Source: Myxococcota bacterium
Lineage (GTDB): Bacteria > Myxococcota > B64-G9
Direction of reading: 5' to 3'
Length of the DNA stretch: 40,583 nt
NCBI GenBank assembly: GCA_022710975.1
Contig: JAKLGA010000011.1
Coordinates: 241,842-282,424, forward strand
Both the position numbers and the translations under genes were made by a program. Positions 1-7,640 of the stretch are shown here, piece by piece. Positions within the stretch are counted from its first letter, which is position 1. Every line of letters starts with the position of its first letter. The notes below the pieces were generated by a model that saw nothing but the letters and a program-made list of their open reading frames with translations, was not told the origin of the DNA and ran no database searches.

Positions 1-400
1 GCTCGGCCAGGAAGGCCCGCAGGCGGCCCTCCAGATCGGCCACCCCCTCGCCGCCCGGGGCCTGGAAGCCCTCGAAGTCCAGCAGCCCGCGCTGCAGCGC
101 CTCGGGGATCTCCAGGAAGGGCACCCCCTCGAGCTCCCCGAAGCCGATCTCCCGCAGGCGCGCGTCCGCCCGGGCCGGGCCGAAGGCCAGCTCGGCCGTC
201 TCCACGGCGCGGGCCAGATCCGAGCTCCACACCCCCTCGAAGCGCTGGCCGGCCAGGTGCGGCCTGAGCCAGCGGGCCTGCTCGCGGCCGAGCTCGGTGA
301 GCGGCACGTCCTGCCAGCCGCTCAGCCGGCCATCCGAGTTGCGGATGGTCTCGCCGTGCCGCACCAGCCACAGCTCGAGGGGTGGAAGCTCCGCGCTCAC
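1..400 (-). CDS. Histidine phosphatase family protein (phosphoglycerate mutase-like), 3' end outside window
   Basis: The reverse strand reads from a GTG at 400 and stays open to the window edge (133 codons seen). The N-terminus has the catalytic motif LVRHGET (residues 12-18, phospho-acceptor His15), then the family-typical WSSDLARAVETAE segment and REIGFGELEG, which holds a second conserved acidic position. Members of this family remove or move phosphate through a phosphohistidine; substrates range from phosphoglycerate to alpha-ribazole phosphate (CobC) and cannot be told apart here. There is no signal peptide, so it is probably cytoplasmic. GTG is the only start that keeps the motif at the usual place. 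No strong ribosome site precedes it. A TTGACA lies at 430-435 on this strand, but its -10 match is poor. The C-terminal half, with the second catalytic His, is not in the window. Confidence 0.85.
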   Translation of the reverse strand, partial: MSAELPPLELWLVRHGETIRNSDGRLSGWQDVPLTELGREQARWLRPHLAGQRFEGVWSSDLARAVETAELAFGPARADARLREIGFGELEGVPFLEIPEALQRGLLDFEGFQAPGGEGVADLEGRLRAFLAE

Positions 401-514
401 CGGGTCAAGGTGCCGGCCCCGGGCGGGCCTGTCAACGAGAATCCCCACCCCGGAAGAACGCGCTGGGCGATCCACACCTGGAAGGTCTGCCAACGTCCCT
501 CTTCTGGCTTGGCA

Positions 515-1315
515 TCAGGGCCGGGTGCGCTCGGCCTTCACCAGCCGGCCGCCCTGGTAGTCGTAGGTGCCGACGGGGGTGCCGTCCGGGGCGAAGTCCT
601 GCCAGCGGCCCTCGCGCTGGCCGAGCCGGTACTCGCCCGTGCGCTCCACCTGACCGTTCGGGTGCCAGGCGGTCCAGCGGCCCTGCTCCAGGCCGTCCAG
701 GTACTCGCCCTCGGTCCAGCGCGGGGCGGGCTCGCCGTCGGGCCCGTGCCAGCACACCCAACGCCCGCTCTTCCGCCCGGCGCGGTACTCCCCGGCGCAG
801 CGCCGCCGCTCCTCGGTCCAGGTCGTCCAAGCCCCGACCCGCTCGCCGTCCTCGAGACGGCCCTCGGCCACCACCCGGCCCTGGGCGTCGAGGTGGCGCC
901 AGGGGCCGGTCTTCTGGCCCTGCCGGTACTCGCCCTCGGCGGCCAGCGCGCCGCGCTCGTGCTCCCGCCAGCGGCCGTGCCGCTGGCCCGCGACGTAGGT
1001 GCCCTCCTCCTGGAGCTCGCCCCGCTCGGAGAAACGGCGCCAGGCGCCGTCCTCGAGCCCCTCGCGGTAGGCGCCCCGCGAGCGCGGCTGGCCGTTGCGC
1101 CAGTCGGTCTGGTGGGGCCCGTGCCAGCGCCCGGCCGCGTCCTGGCAGCCCTGCGCGCGGCCGAACCAGACGAGCTCCTCGACCGCGCCGGTGGCCGGCG
1201 GGCAGCCCAGGCGCGCGGCCAGGGCCCGCTGCGCGGCCTCGTCCGCGCAGCCCGCGCCGAGCGCGAGCGCGATCCCCAGGGCGAGCGGGCCGGGCCGGAA
1301 GCTTGCCGTGCGCAT
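515..1315 (-). CDS. MORN-repeat (YwqK-like) lipoprotein
   Basis: A 266-residue protein with an N-terminal lipoprotein signal: basic start, hydrophobic stretch and lipobox ending LGAGC, so Cys23 is the likely lipidated residue. The rest is a run of about seven 20-25 residue repeats of the form G-x-W-x(n)-G-x(n)-G-x-Y-x(2)-G, for example QRHGRWREHERG and QGQKTGPWRHLDAQG. These match the MORN variant found in YwqK-type proteins, although that family is often annotated as a toxin-antitoxin component with little support. Its role is not known. The beta-hairpin repeats suggest a surface or periplasmic binding scaffold. It diverges from the lytic transglycosylase gene across only 46 bases. A weak promoter (TTGAAG, 16 bases, TAAGCT) can be read in that gap. 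Confidence 0.8.
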   Translation of the reverse strand: MRTASFRPGPLALGIALALGAGCADEAAQRALAARLGCPPATGAVEELVWFGRAQGCQDAAGRWHGPHQTDWRNGQPRSRGAYREGLEDGAWRRFSERGELQEEGTYVAGQRHGRWREHERGALAAEGEYRQGQKTGPWRHLDAQGRVVAEGRLEDGERVGAWTTWTEERRRCAGEYRAGRKSGRWVCWHGPDGEPAPRWTEGEYLDGLEQGRWTAWHPNGQVERTGEYRLGQREGRWQDFAPDGTPVGTYDYQGGRLVKAERTRP

Positions 1316-1361
1316 GGGCGGAGCTTACCCTCTTCGGGGTCCGCTTCAAGGGGTCTCGCGC

Positions 1362-3878
1362 ATGTGGCTCCTGGTGTGCTTGCTCGCGCAGGGCGCCGCC
1401 CTGGCCCAGGCCGGGCCGGTCTGGCCTCCCCTGCTCGACGACCCCGGGGCCCGGGCGGCCGCGCGGCTGCTCGACCTGGGCGCGGTCGGCAAGGCGGCCG
1501 AGGCGGCCGAGCGCCGGCTGCGGGGCGAGGCGCTCGCCGAGGACGAGGCGGCCGCGCTGGGCTTCGTGCGCGCGCTGGCCCGCACGCGCGCCGGGCTCCC
1601 GGCCGATCCGGGCGACTTCATGCGCGCCTTCCACGCGCCCGGCCTGCGGGGGCTGGACGGGCACGCGGCCTGGTACCTGGGCAGGCTGCTGTGGGAGCGC
1701 GGCGCCCGGCTGAGCGAGGCCAAGGCCTACGACCTGGCCGGGCCGTACCTGGAGCACGTGCCCTTCCCCGGCCGCTTCGGGCTGGAGGCCCGCCGGCTGC
1801 GGGTGCGCGGGCTGGTGGCCACGGGCGCGCTGCCCCAGGCGCTGGCGCTGGCCGAGGACACGGCCGCGCGGCTTGAGCGCCGGGCGGGTGAGCCCGCGGC
1901 GCTGCTGCTGCTGGCCTGGGTCAGCGAGCGCGCGGGCCACGCGGCCGCCCAGGCGAAGGAGCGCGAGGAGTCCCTGCGGCTGCTCGGTCAGGCGGCCGCC
2001 CTCTACCGGCAGGTGCGGGCGGTGTGGCCCGAGCATCCGGCCGCGCTCCAGGCGGCCGCGGGCGAGGACCGCCTGCGCGCCGCCAGGGTGCGGCCCGGGT
2101 CCGGGCTCGCCCCGCGGGCGCTGTCGCTGATGCGCGCGGTGGTCTCGCGCCCGTTCGGGCCGGCCGACTTCGGCCTGGTCTCGCGCCTGCGCGGGCTCCT
2201 GCCCGCGGACCCGCGCGACGGGGCCGCGGCCGAGGCGGATCTGCTGTGGGCCGAGGTGGCCATCCGCCTGCGGCGCTTCGAGGCGGCCAGCGCGCGGCTG
2301 GTCCGGGTGCGCGAGCGGGCGCCCGGCCCGGAGGCGCAGGCCCGGGCCGCGCTGGTGCTGGCCCGGCTCCAGGCCCGGCGCGACTCGGCCGGCGGCCAGC
2401 GCGCCTACCTGGCGGTGGCCGACCGCTGGCCGGAGACCCGCTCGGCCGGCTCGGGGCTCTACCGGGCCGCGGAGATCGCCCGCCGGCTGGGGCGCCCCGA
2501 GGAGGCCCAGGAGCTCTTCGAGCGCTGCGCGCTGGAGCACTCCCTGGATCCCGCCGCGGGGGGCTGCCAGTGGGGGCTGGCCTGGTTCGAGCTCGAGGCC
2601 GGCGACCTGGCCTGCGCCCTCGAGCGCCTCGACGCGCTGGCGGGCGTGGAGGACCCGGCGGATGGGGTCGGACCCGGGGAGCTGGAGATCGATCTCGATC
2701 CCGAGGACTTCGAGGACCCGGCCGCGGACACCGCCGACCCCGAGCTGCCGCTGGTGCCGCTGTCCCCGGAGGGCGAGGACCCGGCCGCGGAGGAGGCCGG
2801 GCAGGACGAGTCCGACGAGCTCACCGCGTTCGATCTGGGCGCGGCCGCCTTGCGCTCCCGGGCGCGCTACTGGGCCGCGCGCGCGCGGGAGCGGCTGGGC
2901 CAGGCCGGGGCGGCCCCGGACGCCCTGGCGGCCCGGGCGGCCTACCGCGCCCTGGCCGAGGAGGAGCCCTTCGGCTACTACGGGTTGCTGGCCTGGGAGC
3001 GCCTGCTGGCGGGGGGCGCCGCGCCCGGCGACGCCCCGGCGCTCGGCCACCCGCGCTGGCCCGCCGAGGAGGGTCCGCCCGATCCGCTCCGGCCGCGCTG
3101 GCCCGCGCCGGACATGGCCGGGCTGGGCGGGGAGGCGGCAGCGGCCGTGGCCTACGAGCGCATGGGCCTGCGGCGCGAGGCCCTCGCCAGCCTGGCCGGG
3201 CTCCGGCCCGGGGACACGTCGCCGGCGGACGCGCGCGCGGCCGCGCTCATCCTGGACGCGGCGGGCGAGCTCCGGCGCTCGCACCGGCTGGCGCCGCTGC
3301 CGCGCGACGGGGGCCTGCCGGGCTACCCGGAGGCCGAGCTCGGGCTGGACGCCCGGCTGGCCTACCCGCGCGCCTACGGCGGGCTGGTCGAGCTGGCGGC
3401 CCGCGAGGCGCGCGTGCCGGCCGCGCTGATCTTCGCGGTCATGCGCCAGGAGACCGGTTTCTGGGCCGAGGGGCGCTCGCCGGCCGGGGCGCGCGGGCTG
3501 CTGCAGGTCTTGCCGGCCACGGGCGCCTGGATGGCCCAGCGCGCGCGGCTGCGCGGCTACGCCGGCTGGAAGCTGTACGAGCCGGAGACCTCGCTGCGGG
3601 TCGGCGCGGCCTTCCTGGCCTTCCTGCTGGAGCGCTACCAGGGCAACGTGCCGCTCGCCCTGGGGGCCTACAACGCCGGCCAGGGGGCCATGGACCGGTG
3701 GATCGCGAAGCGGCCCGGGCTCGAGCTGGACGCGCTGCTGGAGGAGATCCCGGTGGCCGAGACCGCGCGCTACATCCGGCGGGCGCTGTGCTTCTACGCG
3801 GCCTACCGCCTGCTCGACGATCCGGGCGCGGAGCGCCCCCTGGCCCTCGACTTCTCCCCGCCCGCCGTGCCCGACTGA
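1362..3878 (+). CDS. Soluble lytic murein transglycosylase (Slt70-like)
   Basis: An 838-residue secreted enzyme that should cleave the MurNAc-GlcNAc bond of peptidoglycan to give 1,6-anhydro products. The start at 1362 begins a clear signal peptide (WLLVCLLAQGAALA). Residues 30 to about 640 are alpha-helical and Ala/Leu/Arg-rich with TPR-like units, like the helical ring of Slt70. The SLT catalytic domain lies at about 675-825: AVMRQETGF with catalytic Glu697, GARGLLQVLPATG, and LALGAYNAG, in family order. The frame is open upstream of 1362, but those residues overlap the divergent lipoprotein gene and have no signal peptide, so I reject the longer start. Odd feature: an acidic, Pro-rich, probably disordered insert at about 434-490 in the helical region. 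It converges with the membrane-protein gene at 3895, leaving 16 bases. Confidence 0.9.
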   Translation: MWLLVCLLAQGAALAQAGPVWPPLLDDPGARAAARLLDLGAVGKAAEAAERRLRGEALAEDEAAALGFVRALARTRAGLPADPGDFMRAFHAPGLRGLDGHAAWYLGRLLWERGARLSEAKAYDLAGPYLEHVPFPGRFGLEARRLRVRGLVATGALPQALALAEDTAARLERRAGEPAALLLLAWVSERAGHAAAQAKEREESLRLLGQAAALYRQVRAVWPEHPAALQAAAGEDRLRAARVRPGSGLAPRALSLMRAVVSRPFGPADFGLVSRLRGLLPADPRDGAAAEADLLWAEVAIRLRRFEAASARLVRVRERAPGPEAQARAALVLARLQARRDSAGGQRAYLAVADRWPETRSAGSGLYRAAEIARRLGRPEEAQELFERCALEHSLDPAAGGCQWGLAWFELEAGDLACALERLDALAGVEDPADGVGPGELEIDLDPEDFEDPAADTADPELPLVPLSPEGEDPAAEEAGQDESDELTAFDLGAAALRSRARYWAARARERLGQAGAAPDALAARAAYRALAEEEPFGYYGLLAWERLLAGGAAPGDAPALGHPRWPAEEGPPDPLRPRWPAPDMAGLGGEAAAAVAYERMGLRREALASLAGLRPGDTSPADARAAALILDAAGELRRSHRLAPLPRDGGLPGYPEAELGLDARLAYPRAYGGLVELAAREARVPAALIFAVMRQETGFWAEGRSPAGARGLLQVLPATGAWMAQRARLRGYAGWKLYEPETSLRVGAAFLAFLLERYQGNVPLALGAYNAGQGAMDRWIAKRPGLELDALLEEIPVAETARYIRRALCFYAAYRLLDDPGAERPLALDFSPPAVPD

Positions 3879-3894
3879 CCCGAGTTCGCCAGCG

Positions 3895-4569
3895 TCAGGG
3901 ATTGCAGCCGGCAAGCGCCCGGGCGACGTGGTCGCTCGCGCAGCCGAGGCTCGCGGGGCCCGCCCCGCGGCTCTGGCAGGTGGTGCGGCCCGAGGGGCAG
4001 CGCGGCGAGCTGGCCGGGTCCCAGCGCTCGCGGCCGCACTGGCAGGGCGTGTCGTCGAGCAGGATGGCCGGGCAGGCGCCTCGGGCGCGGAGCTCGCGGC
4101 GCTGCCGCTCGAGCTCGATGCAGGCGTAAGCCGGGTCGATGACCGGGAACAGCGGGCCGAGCCCCTCGTCGAGCAACCGCTCCCGGCTGGCCCGGGTGGA
4201 CTCGCAGCCCGCCCGCGCGCAGATCTCCGCGGAGACGTCGAGCCGGAGCGCATAGTAGGTAAACAGCCCGCCCCCGAGGATGGCGGCGAGGAGCGCGAGC
4301 ACGCCCGTGGCCTGCAGCGCGCGCCGCAGGCGGAGCTCCCTGGGCCACGCACCCAGCCAGCGCCAGACGCCGGCGGCGAGCAGCCCGGCCCCGAGCAGCA
4401 TGAGGCCGCCGAGCGTCCTCGGGCTCACGCCCAGGCGGTGGATCCCGCCCCAGAGGTCGACCGCGGCGAACAGGCAGCCGAGCGCGAGCACGACCGCGGC
4501 GCCCCCGGCGAAGAGCCAGAGGCCCGAGCGACGCCGCGCGCGAGCTCCGTCATCGGGTCTGGATTCCAC
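3895..4569 (-). CDS. Membrane protein with three TM helices and a Cys-rich C-terminal domain
   Basis: A 224-residue protein of no family I recognise. A basic N-terminus is followed by three hydrophobic helices at about 16-42, 52-74 and 84-108, with a basic loop (RELRLRR) between helices 2 and 3. By the positive-inside rule the remaining ~115 residues face the periplasm. That domain has ten cysteines, including CQCG and paired-looking positions, as expected for a disulfide-bonded fold. It is the last gene of a leftward run that starts with the ECF-like sigma factor at 7569; the gene before it ends 43 bases upstream. The Cys-rich exported character is shared with the lipoprotein at 5524-6348. 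Confidence 0.75.
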   Translation of the reverse strand: MESRPDDGARARRRSGLWLFAGGAAVVLALGCLFAAVDLWGGIHRLGVSPRTLGGLMLLGAGLLAAGVWRWLGAWPRELRLRRALQATGVLALLAAILGGGLFTYYALRLDVSAEICARAGCESTRASRERLLDEGLGPLFPVIDPAYACIELERQRRELRARGACPAILLDDTPCQCGRERWDPASSPRCPSGRTTCQSRGAGPASLGCASDHVARALAGCNP

Positions 4570-4612
4570 GGGGAGAGGCTAGCACGGGTGGGGCATTACT
4601 GCGAGGCCGGCG

Positions 4613-5494
4613 CTACTCTCCCCACACCCGGAGGCGGTCGAAGTCGCAGGTCATGCGCGCCTCCATGTGCATGCCGATGTTCGCGCCGAAGAGCTCGCGG
4701 GCCTTGATGGTGTCCAGGGTCTGGCCGTTGGCCTGCAGGACCCACCTGCGGCCCTGCCTGGCCAGGGCGATGGTGATCCACTGGACCCCGCCGGCCTGGA
4801 TGGCCGTGTGCGCCTGCCAGCCGGTCAGGTCCCGCCACTGGCCGCCCTCGAAGTAGGACAGGCGGTACTGGCCGCCGTCGGTGACCTCGAAGGAGTAGCC
4901 GTTGTTCGCGTCGCTGGACCCGAACCACAGCCCGCAGCCGTAGTTGTCGAGGTTCTGGTGGATGCGCAGGGTGAGCTCGAAGCGGTAGTCCCCGCGCGCG
5001 CGCACGGGCTTCGTCATCCAGGTCGCGTAGCCCCCGGCCACGTGGTGGCGCAGCCACAGGCGACCGTCCTGGACGCCGGACTCGGCCTGATCGGTCGCCC
5101 CGACCCACCAGGCGTTGCGGTTGTCGTCGAAGGTCTCGTCGAGCAGCAGCTCGCCGCCGCTCGCGCCCCCGTCCCGCGCGTCCTCGAGCGCCTCGAGGGC
5201 GTCGCGGATGGCGGCCTGGACCTTCCTGGGGCAGTCGTCCCCGGCCGCCTCGCGGGCCTCCCGGAGCGCGCGCCGCGCCTTCTCCGGCCTGGCGCTCCTC
5301 TTCTCCAGCCTGTCCGCCGCGTCCTCGAGGTCCTCGAGCACGGCCTGGCGGCAGGCCTTGCCGGCCTGCTTGGCCTCGTCGATGGCCTCCTCCACCGCGC
5401 GCAGGGCCCGCTTGCCCGGCCCGCCCCCGGCCAGGGCGGGGCAGGCGAGCAGCAGCAGCGCGCAGATGGACACTCCGAATCGCCCAGGGTTCAT
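4613..5494 (-). CDS. Secreted protein with helical N-terminal region and LamG/concanavalin-like C-terminal domain
   Basis: A 293-residue protein. The ATG at 5494 is preceded by GAGGAGG at good spacing and opens a signal peptide (MNPGRFGVSICALLLLACPALA), so longer readings upstream are rejected. Residues 25-105 are highly charged and probably alpha-helical, with two cysteines. Residues about 115-293 look like the beta-sandwich of LamG or DUF1080-type (3-keto-disaccharide hydrolase) domains: DETFDDNRNAWWVG at the start, then YRFELTLRIHQNLDN, GLWFG, GYSFEVTDGGQYRL, and the terminal CDFDRLRVW strand. Such domains usually bind sugars or act as adhesion modules; no catalytic residues can be named. 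It lies 29 bases after the Cys-rich lipoprotein gene and is probably cotranscribed with it. Confidence 0.75.
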   Translation of the reverse strand: MNPGRFGVSICALLLLACPALAGGGPGKRALRAVEEAIDEAKQAGKACRQAVLEDLEDAADRLEKRSARPEKARRALREAREAAGDDCPRKVQAAIRDALEALEDARDGGASGGELLLDETFDDNRNAWWVGATDQAESGVQDGRLWLRHHVAGGYATWMTKPVRARGDYRFELTLRIHQNLDNYGCGLWFGSSDANNGYSFEVTDGGQYRLSYFEGGQWRDLTGWQAHTAIQAGGVQWITIALARQGRRWVLQANGQTLDTIKARELFGANIGMHMEARMTCDFDRLRVWGE

Positions 5495-5523
5495 GGCGGC
5501 CTCCTCGCCGGTCTGGCCGGGCC

Positions 5524-5805
5524 TCAGGAGCAGGTCCCGCTGGTGCAGGCGCCCGAGTCGCAGTCCGAGTCGTACTCGCAGCGATCGCCGAAACCGCGGC
5601 CGTGGCAGGTGCCGTCCACGCAGTTCTGGGTGTCGCAGTCCGAGTCGTAGTCGCAGGGCGAGCCCTCGCCGTTGCCCTGGCACTGGCCGTCGGTGCAGTT
5701 CTGCGAGTCACAGTCCGAGTCGTACTCGCAGGGGCAGCCGTTGTCGTTCTCCCAGCAGGAGCCGTTCGCGCAGTTCTGGGTCTGGCAGTCCGAGTCGTAG
5801 TCGCA
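5524..5805 (-). repeat. Four 75-bp in-frame tandem repeats in the Cys-rich lipoprotein gene
   Basis: Units start at 5805, 5730, 5655 and 5580 on the reverse strand, exactly 75 bases apart. Each begins with a TGC codon followed by the sequence for (D/E)YDSDC. The last unit is cut short by the stop codon. The DSDC core is nearly invariant, while the linker residues differ. Confidence 0.85.
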
Positions 5806-6348
5806 GGCGCTGCCCTGCAGGCAGGTCCCGGAGATCGCGCACTCGCCGTCCTTGGCGGGGTTGCGGGTGCAGGCCGAGGGGTCGTGCGTGGCGCTCTCGG
5901 CCTGGGCGAAGCACCCGTCCATGCAGTCGAAGTCCATGGGCTGGCAGGCGGCCATGCAGCCTTCGAGGTCGAAGCCGACGCACAGCTCGAAGGCGCTCTC
6001 GGTCGCGCAGTCGTAGTAGATGTCGTTCAGGCAGCACCACCCGTAGGCGGCCACCTGCCCGGGTTTGCAGTCGCCGGCCTCGCACACCTCGCCGGCGGCG
6101 CAGTCGGAGTCGTGCGCGCACTCGGCGCTCTCGGGCACGCAGGCGCCGTTGAGGCACTGCATGAGCGCGCCGCAGTCGGCCGCCGTCTGGCAGGCGGCCG
6201 GGGGATCCACGCACACCCCCAGATCGCAGATGCGCGCCCCCTTGCAGTCGGTGTCCTGTGCGCAGGCGCCGCGCTCCTCCGAGCCAGCCGTGCAGCCGAG
6301 GGCCATGAGGCCGAGCGTCATCCCGAGGGTCACCAGTCCTTTGAACAT
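5524..6348 (-). CDS. Cys-rich lipoprotein with four tandem 25-residue repeats
   Basis: A 274-residue lipoprotein with signal peptide and lipobox (MALGC, Cys19). Its first half has Cys-rich segments of the C-x(3-5)-DC-x(5)-C type (ACAQDTDCKGARICD, ECAHDSDCAAGEVCE), as in many myxobacterial secreted proteins. The C-terminal ~94 residues are four 25-residue units with core C-x-YDSDC-x(4)-C-x(2)-G-x-C. I chose the ATG at 6348 because GGAGG at 6356-6360 lies seven bases from it; the alternative GTG at 6354 almost touches that site. The upstream zinc-finger gene ends at 6351, so translation is probably coupled. It is likely a surface or periplasmic disulfide-rich protein; the repeats could bind metal or ligand. 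Function unknown. Confidence 0.8.
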   Translation of the reverse strand: MFKGLVTLGMTLGLMALGCTAGSEERGACAQDTDCKGARICDLGVCVDPPAACQTAADCGALMQCLNGACVPESAECAHDSDCAAGEVCEAGDCKPGQVAAYGWCCLNDIYYDCATESAFELCVGFDLEGCMAACQPMDFDCMDGCFAQAESATHDPSACTRNPAKDGECAISGTCLQGSACDYDSDCQTQNCANGSCWENDNGCPCEYDSDCDSQNCTDGQCQGNGEGSPCDYDSDCDTQNCVDGTCHGRGFGDRCEYDSDCDSGACTSGTCS

Positions 6349-6350
6349 GT

Positions 6351-6629
6351 TCACTCCTCCTTGTTCTCGAGGTCGTTCCGTGCGGACCTCTGGTTGGGGT
6401 CAGGTGCAAGAGGGGGGCTGCCGGAAAATGTCGCAGCCGGGCGCGAAGATTTCTGGCCGCGCTCGATCCGCCGGAGTTTCAACAGGAAGGCGATCAGCTC
6501 CCGGCAGCGCGGGCAGCGATCCAGGTGCTGCTCCAGGTCGGGCGTGGCCTCACCCCGCGCGCGGGCCTGCAGGCGATTCTCGTCCGGGCAGGGGGCGCGG
6601 ACGGCACGGGGGGTGGGGCGCAGCGGCAT
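6351..6629 (-). CDS. Small zinc-finger (anti-sigma-like, zf-HC2 type) protein
   Basis: A 92-residue soluble protein with no membrane segment. It carries a C-x(20)-H-x(3)-C-x(2)-C motif (Cys14, His35, Cys39, Cys42; EQHLDRCPRCREL), the arrangement of zinc-binding anti-sigma domains. The C-terminal 35 residues are polar and probably disordered. The gene lies 55 bases after the ECF-like sigma factor gene and its stop overlaps the ribosome-site region of the lipoprotein gene at 6348. The same motif, including the CPDEN lead-in, starts the divergent kinase at 7641. Family knowledge says such proteins hold an ECF sigma factor inactive; that role here is inferred. The assigned ATG has only a weak ribosome site. 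Confidence 0.75.
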   Translation of the reverse strand: MPLRPTPRAVRAPCPDENRLQARARGEATPDLEQHLDRCPRCRELIAFLLKLRRIERGQKSSRPAATFSGSPPLAPDPNQRSARNDLENKEE

Positions 6630-6684
6630 GCCAGCCCCAGGAGGGGCGGCCGGGCGGAAAGTCGCACCCGCGCCGGACCCCGGC

Positions 6685-7569
6685 TCAGGGGGCGGGCGGG
6701 TCGTCCGCCTGGCGGTGGAGCAGTGCCACCACCGAGACGTAGAGCTGGCTCTGCAGCAGCCGGATCACGCTGTCGAACTCGCCCTCGCTGAGGGTCAGGC
6801 GCCGGCGCAGGGCCTCGCGGGTGAGCTGGAACAGCCTGTGTTCGATGCGCTGCACCCAGCGTGCGCAGGTGGCGCGGTGCACGTGGTACAGGGCGCCGAG
6901 GTCGTCGATGCTCATGTCGTGCACCAGGCGGAAGCGCAGGATGTTCCGCTCCTTGGCCTCGAGCGCGGCCAGGGCCTCGCCGAACGCCGCGCGGAACTCC
7001 TCGAGGTAGTGCTGCTTGAGGTACCCCAGCTCGGGATCGGCGGGGGCGTCGAGGCGCTCGAGCAGCTCCTCCTCCGAGGCCACCTCCCGGCCGGCCCGCC
7101 CGGTCAGGGCCCGGGCCTCGCGGATGGCCACGATGCACAGCCAGCCCAGCAGGTCCCCGCGCCCGGCGTAGTTGGCGAGCTTCAACCGGCCGTCCGGACC
7201 GGGCAGCAGCAGCTTCTCGTACAGGCGCTGGCTGACGTCCTGCGGCGCGACGGTGCTGCTCCCGAGCCTGCGGACCGCCGCCTCGACCCGGGGGAACACG
7301 CGCTGCTCGAGCGCGGACAGCGCGGCGGGATCGTGGCGCAGGCACCCGCAGGCCAGGTACAGATCGGACAGCCTCAGGCTGGCGAGCTCCTCGTCCGGGC
7401 AGTCGGGGCTGGCCAGGCGCTCGGCCACGAAGTCGGCGAAGTGCTCCTCGGGCAGCCGGAGCTCCGGCCAGGCGCGCCGGGCCTCGCTCCACCTCTCCGC
7501 CCACACCCTCGAACCGCCGAACGCCACGTGCCCTCCCGCGGCCAGCACGGACTGGGGCGACCCTAGCAC
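6685..7569 (-). CDS. ECF-like RNA polymerase sigma-70 family factor (myxobacterial type)
   Basis: A 294-residue sigma factor. Region 2 lies at about residues 60-155, with APQDVSQRLYEKLLL and YAGRGDLLGWLCIVAIREA, the usual core-binding/promoter-melting helices. Region 4 lies at about 198-250 (ALEAKERNILRFRLVHDMSIDDLGALYHVHRATCARWVQRIE), a typical helix-turn-helix. It has extra N- and C-terminal segments compared with a minimal ECF factor, and resembles the Myxococcales-restricted sigma family known as Sig-70_gmx1. It heads a run of envelope genes and diverges from a Ser/Thr kinase gene 71 bases away. Start uncertain: GTG at 7569 is the longest. A GTG at 7527 follows GGGAGGG, and a weak TTGAGG/TAGGGT promoter would put transcription start just upstream of it, giving 280 residues. 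Confidence 0.85.
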   Translation of the reverse strand: MLGSPQSVLAAGGHVAFGGSRVWAERWSEARRAWPELRLPEEHFADFVAERLASPDCPDEELASLRLSDLYLACGCLRHDPAALSALEQRVFPRVEAAVRRLGSSTVAPQDVSQRLYEKLLLPGPDGRLKLANYAGRGDLLGWLCIVAIREARALTGRAGREVASEEELLERLDAPADPELGYLKQHYLEEFRAAFGEALAALEAKERNILRFRLVHDMSIDDLGALYHVHRATCARWVQRIEHRLFQLTREALRRRLTLSEGEFDSVIRLLQSQLYVSVVALLHRQADDPPAP

Positions 7570-7640
7570 GGCCGGATCCCCGCCTCAACCCGGCCGGCGG
7601 ACCGGTTGCGGCCGCCCGGCGGGCGTGCTCAGCTCGGCCC

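Noticed and set aside
432-4352. Very long reverse-strand open frame across the transglycosylase gene (about 1300 codons)
   Set aside because: A shadow frame produced by strong third-position G/C bias; low-complexity Arg/Gly/Ala/Pro translation with no motif, while the forward frame encodes a clear Slt enzyme.
7583-7640. Clear promoters for the kinase and sigma factor genes
   Set aside because: Only weak matches (TTGAGG/TAGGGT and TTGCGG/TCAGCT) were seen, so neither is listed as a feature; promoters for an ECF-controlled operon need not match sigma-70 boxes.
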